Of a stretch of 64,000 nt of DNA, positions 18,254-26,052 are shown piece by piece. The notes under the pieces are model-generated. The model saw only the letters and a list, made by a program, of their open reading frames with translations. It searched no databases and was not told the DNA's origin. Both the position numbers and the translations under genes were made by a program. Numbering within the stretch: the first letter of the stretch is position 1; each line of letters opens with the position of its first letter. The DNA comes from Nocardia carnea (lineage in GTDB: Bacteria; Actinomycetota; Actinomycetes; Mycobacteriales; Mycobacteriaceae): the NCBI RefSeq assembly GCF_029868855.1, contig NZ_JARWOV010000246.1, positions 1 through 64,000 on the forward strand, read 5' to 3'.

Positions 18254-19276
18254 TCAACCCACCCGTTCGATCGTGTACTGGACCAACCGCACCAAGGCAT
18301 CGTTCGCCGGGCCCGCGGGGAGCGCCTTCAGTTCCGCATGGGCGATATCGCTGTATTCCCGCAGTTTCTCCTTGGCCTGTGTCATCCCCGGGGAACGACC
18401 GAGCAGTTCGAGAGCTTCGGCGACCTCCTCGTCCGATTCGAGGGGGTGATCCAGCAGAGCGCGCAGGCGGTCGCCGTCGGGACCGGAGTCCCGGAGGGCA
18501 TAGAGGACCGGGAGCGTATGCACACCTTCGCGCAGATCGGTGCCGGGGGTTTTGCCCGACTGGGCGGAAACCGACGAGATATCGATGATGTCGTCGGAGA
18601 TCTGGAAGGCGGTGCCCACCGCGTCGCCGAGGCGAGCGAGGCGTTCCACATGGTCGAGATCGGCGCCGGAGAACGTACCGCCGAAGCGGCCGGAGGCCGC
18701 GATCAGCGAGCCCGTCTTCTCCCACACCACCTTCAGGTAGTGCGCGACCGGATCGGTGGCTTCGCGGGCGCCCATGGTCTCACGCATCTGGCCGGTGACC
18801 AGTTCGGCGAAGGTCTCCGCGATGATGCGGACCGCGTCGGGGCCGAGGGTGGAGGTGAGACGGGAAGCATGGGCGAACAGATAGTCACCGGCCAGGATCG
18901 CCACGCTGTTACCCCAGCGCGAGTTCACACTCGGCGCGCCGCGCCGCATGGTGGCCTCGTCCATCACATCGTCGTGATAGAGCGTGGCCAGATGCACCAG
19001 TTCGACGACGGTGCCTGCGGTGATGAGCTCCGGATCGTCGGGGCGGGGGCCGAGCTGCCCGGTCAGAATGGTGAACAGCGGGCGGAACCGTTTACCCCCG
19101 GCCCGGGCCAGATGCAGCGCGGCTTCCTGCAGGAACGACGCCCCGTCCGACAATTCCTCGACCAGTAACTCCTCCACCCGGTCGAGGCCCTCGCGCACTG
19201 TCGCGGCGAGGGCGGCGTCTCCGAGGTCCACCCCCGCCACCATCGTGCCGGCTTCGCTCACAGCAGATGTGCTCAT
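18254..19276 (-). CDS. grcC1: Polyprenyl diphosphate synthase (GrcC1 type)
   Basis: Trans-prenyltransferase that extends allylic diphosphates with IPP; here it is the likely source of the menaquinone side chain. 340 aa. First Asp-rich motif LYHDDVMDEATMRRG with the following RRG, second motif QISDDIIDI; the GGKRFRP substrate motif is near the N-terminus. I chose ATG at 19276 (MSTSAVSEAG) because GGGAG lies five bases upstream; a GTG at 19306 would add ten residues. It is divergent from menJ, its probable partner in quinone synthesis, as in M. tuberculosis Rv0562/Rv0561c. Confidence 0.92.
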   Translation of the reverse strand: MSTSAVSEAGTMVAGVDLGDAALAATVREGLDRVEELLVEELSDGASFLQEAALHLARAGGKRFRPLFTILTGQLGPRPDDPELITAGTVVELVHLATLYHDDVMDEATMRRGAPSVNSRWGNSVAILAGDYLFAHASRLTSTLGPDAVRIIAETFAELVTGQMRETMGAREATDPVAHYLKVVWEKTGSLIAASGRFGGTFSGADLDHVERLARLGDAVGTAFQISDDIIDISSVSAQSGKTPGTDLREGVHTLPVLYALRDSGPDGDRLRALLDHPLESDEEVAEALELLGRSPGMTQAKEKLREYSDIAHAELKALPAGPANDALVRLVQYTIERVG

Positions 19277-19411
19277 ACCTTCTCCCAAGGACGCGTCCGA
19301 CCCCACGGTGATGAACCTAGCGTGTCCATGCCGCAGCGCCCATGAACACCGTCACTGTATTGACCGTACCGCCATCGACATCGCAGACCGCGGCCTGTAA
19401 CTATTGTCCGC

Positions 19412-20683
19412 ATGGGTGCACCCGAAGCCACACCAGCCGATAGCGACCGGGGGCCGCTGCCCGCACACGTGCAGGTGCTGGTGGTCGGGGCCGGCCCGGC
19501 GGGTTCCGCATCCGCGGCCTGGGCGGCCCGGGCGGGTCGTGATGTGCTGCTGCTCGATTCCGCGGTGTTCCCACGCGACAAGACCTGTGGGGACGGGCTG
19601 ACGCCGCGGGCCACCGCGGAACTCGAACATCTGGGACTGGGTGAATGGGTGCGCGCGCATACCGTCAACCACGGTTTGCGGATGACCGGATTCGGGCGCG
19701 AGGCCCTGCTACCGTGGCCGGCCGGTTCCTTCCCGACCTACGGCAGTGCGATACCGCGTACCGAACTGGATGACAAACTGCGCGATACCGCCGTGAAATC
19801 CGGGGCTCGGATGTTCGACGGCACCAAGGTCGTCGAGGTGGTTCGCGACGGTGACCGGGTCACCGGGGTGGTGGTGCGCGCCGGTGCGCGGACCGCCGAG
19901 ATCGGCTGCGAGACCTTGATCGTGGCCGACGGGGTCCGCTCCCCGGTCGGTAAACAACTCGGCCGCGCCTGGCACCGCAAGTATGCGTACGGCGTGGCCG
20001 CCCGTGCCTATATCGCGTCCGGGCGCAGTGACGACCAGTGGATCACCTCGCATCTGGAACTGCGTAACGCCGAGGGGGAACTGGTCCCCGGCTACGGCTG
20101 GGTTTTCCCGCTCGCCAACGGCGAGGTGAATATCGGGGTCGGTTCGCTGGCGACCGAGCGGCGGCCCTCGCATATCGCCTTGAAACCCCTGCTGGAGCAT
20201 TACACGGCCCTGCGGCGCGACGAATGGGAGCTGACCGGCCCGCTGCGGGCGGTGTCCTCGGCACTGCTGCCGATGGGCGGGGCGGTCTCGAATATCGCAG
20301 GCCGCAACTGGGTGCTGGTGGGTGATGCGGCCGGTTGTGTGAACCCGCTGAACGGCGAAGGTATCGACTACGGGCTCGAGGGCGGGCATATGCTCGCCGG
20401 CCTACTGGACGAACCCGACCTGACCCGGCTGTGGCCGGACGTGCTCCGCCGCAAATACGGACGCACGTATTCGGTGGCCCGCCGGATCGCCGGGCTGGCG
20501 ACCCACCCGCGGATGGTGCCGATGGGCGGACCGCCGGTGATGCGCTCGAAACTGCTGCAGCGCACTGCCGTCCGGGTGATGGGCAATCTGGTCACCGACG
20601 AGGATCTCGACCTCACGGCGCGGGCGTGGCGCACGGCCGGGCGCGCGTCGATGCGTTTCGACGAGCTCGTTCCGTTCGGGTAG
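19412..20683 (+). CDS. menJ: Geranylgeranyl reductase family flavoprotein, MenJ-like
   Basis: FAD-dependent reductase of 423 aa. The dinucleotide motif VVGAGPAGSASAAWAARAGR is at about 28-47, CGDGLTPRA follows as in the family, and the second FAD motif GDAAGCVNPLNGEGIDYGLE is near 308-327. The M. tuberculosis orthologue saturates one isoprene of the menaquinone tail. Its place beside grcC1, with menG nearby, supports that role. The ATG has no strong ribosome site. Confidence 0.9.
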   Translation: MGAPEATPADSDRGPLPAHVQVLVVGAGPAGSASAAWAARAGRDVLLLDSAVFPRDKTCGDGLTPRATAELEHLGLGEWVRAHTVNHGLRMTGFGREALLPWPAGSFPTYGSAIPRTELDDKLRDTAVKSGARMFDGTKVVEVVRDGDRVTGVVVRAGARTAEIGCETLIVADGVRSPVGKQLGRAWHRKYAYGVAARAYIASGRSDDQWITSHLELRNAEGELVPGYGWVFPLANGEVNIGVGSLATERRPSHIALKPLLEHYTALRRDEWELTGPLRAVSSALLPMGGAVSNIAGRNWVLVGDAAGCVNPLNGEGIDYGLEGGHMLAGLLDEPDLTRLWPDVLRRKYGRTYSVARRIAGLATHPRMVPMGGPPVMRSKLLQRTAVRVMGNLVTDEDLDLTARAWRTAGRASMRFDELVPFG

Positions 20684-20689
20684 GCGACG

Positions 20690-21142
20690 ATGGCGGCGCG
20701 GCCGGTTCCCGAGGGTCTGCTCCCCCATTTGCGCCGGGCGCGTGACCTCATCGACCGCGAGTACGCACGACCACTGGACCTGGACGGTATGGCCGCGACG
20801 GCCGGGGTCTCGAAGTACCACTTCCTGCGGTGCTTCGCCGCCACCTACGGTCGCACGCCCGCGCTGTATCTGGCCGAGCGGCGGATCGAGCGGGCCCAGG
20901 ACCTGTTCCGCGCCACCAATACGACGGTGACCGAGGTATGCATGCTCGTCGGGTACACCAGTCTGGGCTCGTTCTCGCGCAAATTCACCGAACTCGTGGG
21001 GGTTTCACCGTCGGAGTACCAGGCGAAGTTCGCCGACGGCGCGCCGCGGATCCCCGGCTGTTATGTGTTCATGCACGGGTTGTCCGACCGCCGGCCGGAC
21101 ACCGCAATTTCGGAGAAGCCGCAGCGTAGGCGGCGCACCTAG
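20690..21142 (+). CDS. AraC-family transcriptional regulator, DNA-binding domain only
   Basis: 150 aa. The first ~110 residues are the two helix-turn-helix units of AraC (LDLDGMAATAGVSKYHFLRC and TTVTEVCMLVGYTSLGSFSR, ending in VGVSPSEYQ). There is no ligand-binding domain. It is followed 9 bases later by a VOC protein, a pairing common in actinobacteria and probably one transcription unit. It starts 6 bases after menJ, so it may also be read from that promoter. Confidence 0.88.
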   Translation: MAARPVPEGLLPHLRRARDLIDREYARPLDLDGMAATAGVSKYHFLRCFAATYGRTPALYLAERRIERAQDLFRATNTTVTEVCMLVGYTSLGSFSRKFTELVGVSPSEYQAKFADGAPRIPGCYVFMHGLSDRRPDTAISEKPQRRRRT

Positions 21143-21151
21143 GCTCGCCTC

Positions 21152-21613
21152 ATGACCCCGATCATCACCAATATCTCACTGGTCACGGTGTACGTGACCG
21201 ATCAGACCGAGGCGAAGAACTGGTACATCGACACCCTCGGTTTCGTGGAGACCGCCGATGTGCAGATGGGCGACAACGGTTTCCGCTGGGTGACCGTGGC
21301 CCAACCGGACCATCCGGAACTACAGGTGACCCTGATGGTGCCGGGCCCTCCCCTCGACGAGAACCTCGCCGAAGCGATCCGGCGCTCGCTGGCCGGCGGC
21401 ACCCACGGTTCGCTGGGGCTCACCACGACCGATTGCCGGCAGGCCTACAAGGAGCTGTCGGCCAAGGGCGTGGAGTTCGTCCAGCCGCCGTCGGAGCGGC
21501 CCTACGGTGTAGAGGCGGTTTTCCGGGACAACTCCGGGAACTGGCTCGTGATGGTGGAGCCGACGGAGTTCGACCCGTCCGCCGCGATGGAAGCGCCCTG
21601 CGAAGAGCTCTGA
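21152..21613 (+). CDS. VOC (glyoxalase/dioxygenase superfamily) protein
   Basis: 153 aa with two beta-alpha-beta-beta-beta units: the first is NISLVTVYVTDQTEAKNWYIDTLGFVE, the second SLGLTTTDCRQAYKELSAKGVEF, ending VFRDNSGNWLVMVEPTEF. Metal ligands of the superfamily are usually His/Glu on these strands; a Glu in MVEP is plausible, but the substrate cannot be told. Likely coexpressed with the preceding AraC regulator. Confidence 0.88.
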   Translation: MTPIITNISLVTVYVTDQTEAKNWYIDTLGFVETADVQMGDNGFRWVTVAQPDHPELQVTLMVPGPPLDENLAEAIRRSLAGGTHGSLGLTTTDCRQAYKELSAKGVEFVQPPSERPYGVEAVFRDNSGNWLVMVEPTEFDPSAAMEAPCEEL

Positions 21614-21968
21614 GGCCCGGCCACCGGCGTGCGCGGGCTTCGCCCACACCGGAGATGGGCCGACCGGGTGCGCATCTGGTCGGCATCGCGGGCCGCGGCC
21701 CCGACCATCGCGCCCACGTCAGCAGTTTCGGCGCCCGCACCATCCGCGACGCCGACCGAGCGCCCGGTCGCAACAGAAAACCTCGATGGTCCCGGAGCCT
21801 CGGCGAATTCGGCACACCGCAGGTAACGTCCGGCCTGATGAGGCGCCCGAGCCGAAGCAGCCGCACGGAGCATCGGGAAACCCCTCGGTTTCTCGGAGCC
21901 CGGCCGGCTGTGGAGTCCGGTTCCGGGCCGCCGGGCCGAGGAGTATCGGAAACCCCGGCGAACGAGGA
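21614..21968. other. Intergenic, no gene seen
   Basis: 355 bases between two convergent genes. Open frames here are high-GC shadows with Arg/Pro-rich translations. I saw no tRNA, no repeat copy and no convincing terminator. Confidence 0.5.
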
Positions 21969-22475
21969 TCAGGCGTTGGCGCGCTCGGCGAACCATTTCA
22001 GGATGAATTTGCGTTCGCTTTCCACCACCCGCCGCTGCAACTGTTCGGCCAGGGGTTCGATGGCCCCGCCGACCAGGGGGACCTTGACCTTGACCGAACC
22101 GGAGACCTCGAGCTCGGAGCCGTCGCCGGCGGAGCGGAGCCGGTAGGTTCCGGTCATCTCCGAGGAGATGGCCGACGAGGTGCCCTCGAAGGTGCCCTCG
22201 GCGGTGTCACCGGTCAGCGGCTGCCAGTTGTCCACGCGGGTGACGACCAGATCGCTCTTGAGGACCTTGCGAACGATGCCGGGGATCTTCTCCGGGCGGA
22301 TCTTCTCGCTCATCGCGAGCCGGATGGTGCCCGGCCCGCCCGGATGGGTCAGGTCGAGTGTGGCTGTCTGCGCGCCGGCGAAGCGGTCGCGCCACAGTTC
22401 TTCCCCGGTGAGCGCGGCGTGGAGTTCGGCCACCGGGATCGGATAGGACAGCGTGAAGCCGAATTTACGGGCCAT
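21969..22475 (-). CDS. DUF2505 family protein
   Basis: 168 aa, matching the actinobacterial DUF2505 family (related in fold to polyketide cyclase/START-like proteins): MARKFGFTLSYPIPVAELHA at the start, VRKVLKSDLVVTRVDNWQPL in the middle, a strand-rich second half and a C-terminal helix FILKWFAERANA. No signal or transmembrane segment. Function unknown; a hydrophobic ligand pocket is an inference from the fold. Confidence 0.85.
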   Translation of the reverse strand: MARKFGFTLSYPIPVAELHAALTGEELWRDRFAGAQTATLDLTHPGGPGTIRLAMSEKIRPEKIPGIVRKVLKSDLVVTRVDNWQPLTGDTAEGTFEGTSSAISSEMTGTYRLRSAGDGSELEVSGSVKVKVPLVGGAIEPLAEQLQRRVVESERKFILKWFAERANA

Positions 22476-22596
22476 GAGCGCCCACAGTAGCCGAACCCGC
22501 CGTGGACGCCCACGCCTCGCTGCTGCCCTGCGTACAGCCCTGAGACGCCGCGCTCAGACCTCCTGCTCGTCCGGAGATACGCCACCTCACAGAGCG

Positions 22597-22758
22597 CTAC
22601 CAGCACCGCAGAATCTCGCCGACCAGCGAAGTAACTCCGCTGATCGTGCCCACACCGGCGCCCATCGAACTCCCGGTTGCCGCGAATCGGGCGCGGGCTA
22701 CGGGAGCCCCGCCGGCGGCGCGCAACTGCTCCGAGTCCAGGAAGACGTGGACATTCAT
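22597..22758 (-). CDS. Possible small ORF, doubtful
   Basis: 53 codons beginning MNVHVFLDSEQLRAAGG and ending SGVTSLVGEILRCW, inside an otherwise empty stretch from 22476 to 23052. The first 15 residues are reminiscent of EspC-type ESX secretion targets (short beta stretch then an 'LRAAG' helix), but the remainder is not helical enough and the ribosome site is weak. It may be a gene remnant or chance. The rest of the 577-base stretch shows no other gene. Confidence 0.2.
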   Translation of the reverse strand: MNVHVFLDSEQLRAAGGAPVARARFAATGSSMGAGVGTISGVTSLVGEILRCW

Positions 22759-23052
22759 CCCGCGGCGGACGTGCTCTCCGCCGCCCGCGACAGCCCCCAC
22801 GGCACCGCAGTCGCTCCGGCGACAACGAAGTCGACTTCGGCAACTCGACACCCGGTCGAACCACCACCGTGCCGCCCACCCGGACCCGGACGCCGGGCTC
22901 GACGGCGCCCGTTAGGCTGTTGCGGTGCCGCGACCCGGCGCCACCTCGGCGTCCGGGTCCCATGGTTTTCGCCGGCGTGGCAACACCCGGATGTCCCGCC
23001 GGCACCGCCCGGTCGCGGACGCCGACAGGGATCGAGATCCGGAGGAGGTAGC

Positions 23053-23673
23053 GTGCCCGACCAGGCAGATGTGGCCGAGCCGCCCGACCCCGTGCAAGAG
23101 CTGGGCACGCCCCCCGCGCCTGGACGCGCGGAAACCGTCCCGGCGGTGAGTGTGTCCGCAGAATCCGCGCCGCCCGTCTCGTCGGTCCGCTCCGAGCGCC
23201 TGCGGCGGATACGCGTCGGTGTGCTGATCGCCGCCGTCTCGGTGAGCGTGCTGGTGATGCTGCTGGTACTCGCGGCCTGGCGCAACGATTACCTGATCGA
23301 ATCCGACAAGGGCGAAACAACGGGTGAGGTGCTGTCCGCCGGCCGGTTGCGCTCCGCGGTGATGTACGTCACCCCGGACGGTGTGACACACAATCCCAAA
23401 GTGGGTGTGCTGTACCCGACCAATCTCACCGCCGGGGAACGGATCAACGTCGAATACAACCGCGCCGACCCCGACCTGGTGCGCGTGGCGGGCCGCGACG
23501 TCCGGGTCGCGATACCGCCGGCGCTGTCCGTACTCGCCACCGTCTGGGCACTCACGCTGCCCGCCCTGTGGCTGCTGTTGCGTGCGGAAACCGGTTCGAT
23601 GAGTGTTCGCCGGATCGTCGATCCGGTGTCATATCGACGACGCGTCCCGGGATCCCGCGACCCCGCAGACTGA
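23053..23673 (+). CDS. DUF3592-like membrane protein
   Basis: 206 aa. A Pro/Ala-rich cytoplasmic N-terminus is followed by one transmembrane helix (~57-78), an extracytoplasmic domain (GEVLSAGRLRSAVMYVTPDG to RINVEYNRADPDLVRVAGRD) and a second transmembrane helix (~153-175). The layout and sequence fit DUF3592. The GTG was chosen for the GGAGG four bases upstream. The stop is five bases before mgtA, so the two are coupled; the same pair is Rv0556-Rv0557 in M. tuberculosis. Function unknown, possibly envelope-related. Confidence 0.85.
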   Translation: MPDQADVAEPPDPVQELGTPPAPGRAETVPAVSVSAESAPPVSSVRSERLRRIRVGVLIAAVSVSVLVMLLVLAAWRNDYLIESDKGETTGEVLSAGRLRSAVMYVTPDGVTHNPKVGVLYPTNLTAGERINVEYNRADPDLVRVAGRDVRVAIPPALSVLATVWALTLPALWLLLRAETGSMSVRRIVDPVSYRRRVPGSRDPAD

Positions 23674-23678
23674 CGTAT

Positions 23679-24821
23679 GTGCGCGTAGCCATCGTTGCCG
23701 AGTCCTTCCTCCCGAATATGAACGGCGTCGTGAACTCGGTCCTGCGGGTGCTGGAACATCTGGACCGGCACGGACACGAGGCACTCGTCATCGCGCCGGA
23801 TACGCTCCGCGGACGTCCTCCCGCGCCGCGGCACCACGGTCGATTCCCGGTGCACCGGGTCCCCGCGGTGATGGTGCCGAAAATCAGTTCGCTGCCAGTG
23901 GGCCTGCCGCAGCCGGGGATGGTGGGGGTCCTGGACGATTTCGACGCCGATGTGGTGCATCTCGCGTCCCCTTTTCTGCTGGGTGCCGGCGGGCTGGCGG
24001 CCGCGCTGCGACTGGACCTGCCCACGGTGGCGGTATATCAGACCGATGTGGCGGGCTTCGCCAAGAGCTACGGACTCGGTCTGGCCGGCCGCGCGGCCTG
24101 GGGGTGGACCAGGCGCATCCACGAGGGCGCGACCCGCACCCTGGCGCCGTCGAGCGCCGCGGCGGAGAGTCTGGCCCGGCACGGGATTCCGCGCGTTCAT
24201 CGGTGGGCGCGCGGAGTCGACGCGGCACGGTTCACTCCCGCGGCCCGCAATCCACGACTGCGCGCCGGGTGGCTCTGCGGAAACGATCGGCTCGTAGTGG
24301 GATTCGTGGGCCGGTTGGCGCCCGAGAAACATGTCGAGCGGCTCGCAGTACTCGCCGGTGATCCCGCCGTTCAGCTGGTGATCGTCGGTGACGGACCGGA
24401 ACGGCCGAAACTGGCCGCATTGCTGCCCGACGCGATATTCACCGGTGAACTCGGTGGCGACGAACTCGCGCAGGCCTACGCCAGTTTGGACGTGATGGTG
24501 CATCCCGGTGAGCACGAAACCTTCTGCCAAGGTGTTCAGGAGGCGCTGGCCAGTGGTGTTCCCGTGATCGGACCCGACGCCGGCGGTCCGCGCGACCTCA
24601 TCTCCCCGTGCCGCAACGGCTACCTGCTGCCGGTCCCGGAGTTCACCGAACTACTGCCGAGCACGATCACCGCGTTACGTGATCCCGCCCTGCGCGTGCG
24701 ATTCGGCGCGGCCGCCCGGAAATCGGTACTGCACCGCACTTGGCCGGCCCTGTGCACCCAACTCATGGGCCACTACGCCGACGTGATCGGCGCCGAATAC
24801 CAGTTGACCCGTTCGGCCTGA
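23679..24821 (+). CDS. mgtA: GT4 glycosyltransferase, alpha-mannosyltransferase MgtA type
   Basis: 380-aa GT-B glycosyltransferase. The N-terminal domain starts RVAIVAESFLPNMNGVVNSV; the C-terminal donor site has VGRLAPEKHVE and the E-x7-E motif in HETFCQGVQEALASGVPVIG. In M. tuberculosis and Corynebacterium the orthologue uses GDP-mannose to build mannosylated glycolipids of the lipomannan pathway. The GTG at 23679 gives the conserved start; there is no ribosome site because it is coupled to the preceding gene. Confidence 0.9.
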   Translation: MRVAIVAESFLPNMNGVVNSVLRVLEHLDRHGHEALVIAPDTLRGRPPAPRHHGRFPVHRVPAVMVPKISSLPVGLPQPGMVGVLDDFDADVVHLASPFLLGAGGLAAALRLDLPTVAVYQTDVAGFAKSYGLGLAGRAAWGWTRRIHEGATRTLAPSSAAAESLARHGIPRVHRWARGVDAARFTPAARNPRLRAGWLCGNDRLVVGFVGRLAPEKHVERLAVLAGDPAVQLVIVGDGPERPKLAALLPDAIFTGELGGDELAQAYASLDVMVHPGEHETFCQGVQEALASGVPVIGPDAGGPRDLISPCRNGYLLPVPEFTELLPSTITALRDPALRVRFGAAARKSVLHRTWPALCTQLMGHYADVIGAEYQLTRSA

Positions 24822-24874
24822 TCGGCCCGCCGGGCCGACGTGCAGCAAGCGGCGGACCGATGCCTGCCAGGGAC

Positions 24875-25050
24875 GGCTCGTCGAGATCGGCGCCGGCCGT
24901 AGTCGCGCGGCGGACGATCAGCGGTGTCACCATGTGTGCGGCGGCATCGCATGCGCCGTGCATCGAGATGTCCGGCACGCGGCGCCGACCGGGGTCGGCT
25001 CGTCGAGGTCGGGCGACGGCCACAGTCGCGCGGCGGTGGCCGATCAGCGG
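24875..25050. repeat. Two degenerate direct repeats in mgtA-menG gap
   Basis: The segments 24875-24924 and 24997-25050 both read GGCTCGTCGAG, then TCGG, a variable CGxCGGCC, AGTCGCGCGGCGG and finally CGATCAGCGG, with a few substitutions and small indels. They lie in a 412-base gap without a recognisable gene (24822-25233). No function can be assigned. Confidence 0.6.
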
Positions 25051-25233
25051 GGTGGTGCGGCATGCGTATGCGGTGGCGGGGCAGCGGCATCGGTCTGATC
25101 GAACCCGCGGCACAACCCCCGATCGGCCGGCGGTGTGATGTCGAACAGCCCACCGACGTGACCGCCGGCAGCGCACCGATGTGACGGGATCGGCGCGCCG
25201 ATATGGCAGCGGCGCCGAGTAGGGTCGGGGGCT

Positions 25234-25941
25234 GTGGCGAAAACGCAATCGGTTCGGGCCTCGCTGGACAAGCAACCGCACGAGGTCGCTTCGATGTTCG
25301 ACGGGGTGGCGCGACGATACGACCTGACGAATACCGTGCTCACGGCAGGGCAGGACCGCTACTGGCGGTGGATGACCCGCAAGGCCGTCGCCCCGCGGCC
25401 CGGTGAGCAGATACTCGACCTGGGCGCCGGCACCGGCGTCTCCACCGTCGAACTGGGCCGGACCGGCGCTTGGTGCGTGGCCGCCGATTTCTCGCAGGGC
25501 ATGCTTGCCGCCGGGCGGTCCCGGGGTCTGCCGATGGTCGCCGGTGACGCCACGGCGCTACCGTTCGCCGACAACTCCTTCGACGCGGTGACGATCTCGT
25601 TCGCCCTGCGCAATATCGCCGATTACGACCTCGCGATGCGAGAGATGCTGCGCGTGACCAAGCCCGGCGGGCGGCTGGTGATCTGCGAGTTCTCCACCCC
25701 GGTGATCCCGGTGTTCAAAACCGCCTACCAGGTGTTCGTGATGAAGGTGCTGCCGATGATCGCCCGGGTGGTCAGCAGTAACCCGGACGCCTATGTGTAC
25801 CTCGCCGAATCCATCCGCGACTGGCCGAACCAGCGTCGGCTGGGCCGCCGGGTCGCGGAGGCGGGCTGGGCCGGGGTGAAGTGGCGCAATCTCACGGGCG
25901 GGGTGGTGGCCCTGCACCGGGGCTACAAACTCGGCACCTGA
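25234..25941 (+). CDS. menG: Demethylmenaquinone methyltransferase
   Basis: SAM-dependent methyltransferase for the last step of menaquinone synthesis, 235 aa (UbiE/MenG family). Family start VASMFDGVARRYDLTNTVLT, SAM motif LDLGAGTGVSTVELG at about 62-76, SFALRNIADYDLAMREMLRV in the middle and GGVVALHRGYKLGT at the end. GTG start. Downstream of mgtA as in M. tuberculosis (Rv0557-Rv0558). Confidence 0.96.
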   Translation: MAKTQSVRASLDKQPHEVASMFDGVARRYDLTNTVLTAGQDRYWRWMTRKAVAPRPGEQILDLGAGTGVSTVELGRTGAWCVAADFSQGMLAAGRSRGLPMVAGDATALPFADNSFDAVTISFALRNIADYDLAMREMLRVTKPGGRLVICEFSTPVIPVFKTAYQVFVMKVLPMIARVVSSNPDAYVYLAESIRDWPNQRRLGRRVAEAGWAGVKWRNLTGGVVALHRGYKLGT

Positions 25942-26052
25942 CGCGCCGGTTCATTTTCCTCACAGCTGTGATATTCGCCGGTGAAGTGGAATGTGATGCG
26001 CCGATAACATCGGGCAAACCCGAGGAAACCGCTCGCGGGCACCATCGGAGAC

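Noticed and set aside
22755..23285. 176-codon minus-strand frame overlapping the DUF3592-like gene
   Set aside because: The plus-strand gene has a ribosome site, two transmembrane helices and a conserved neighbour; this frame is Ser/Thr/Arg-rich shadow.
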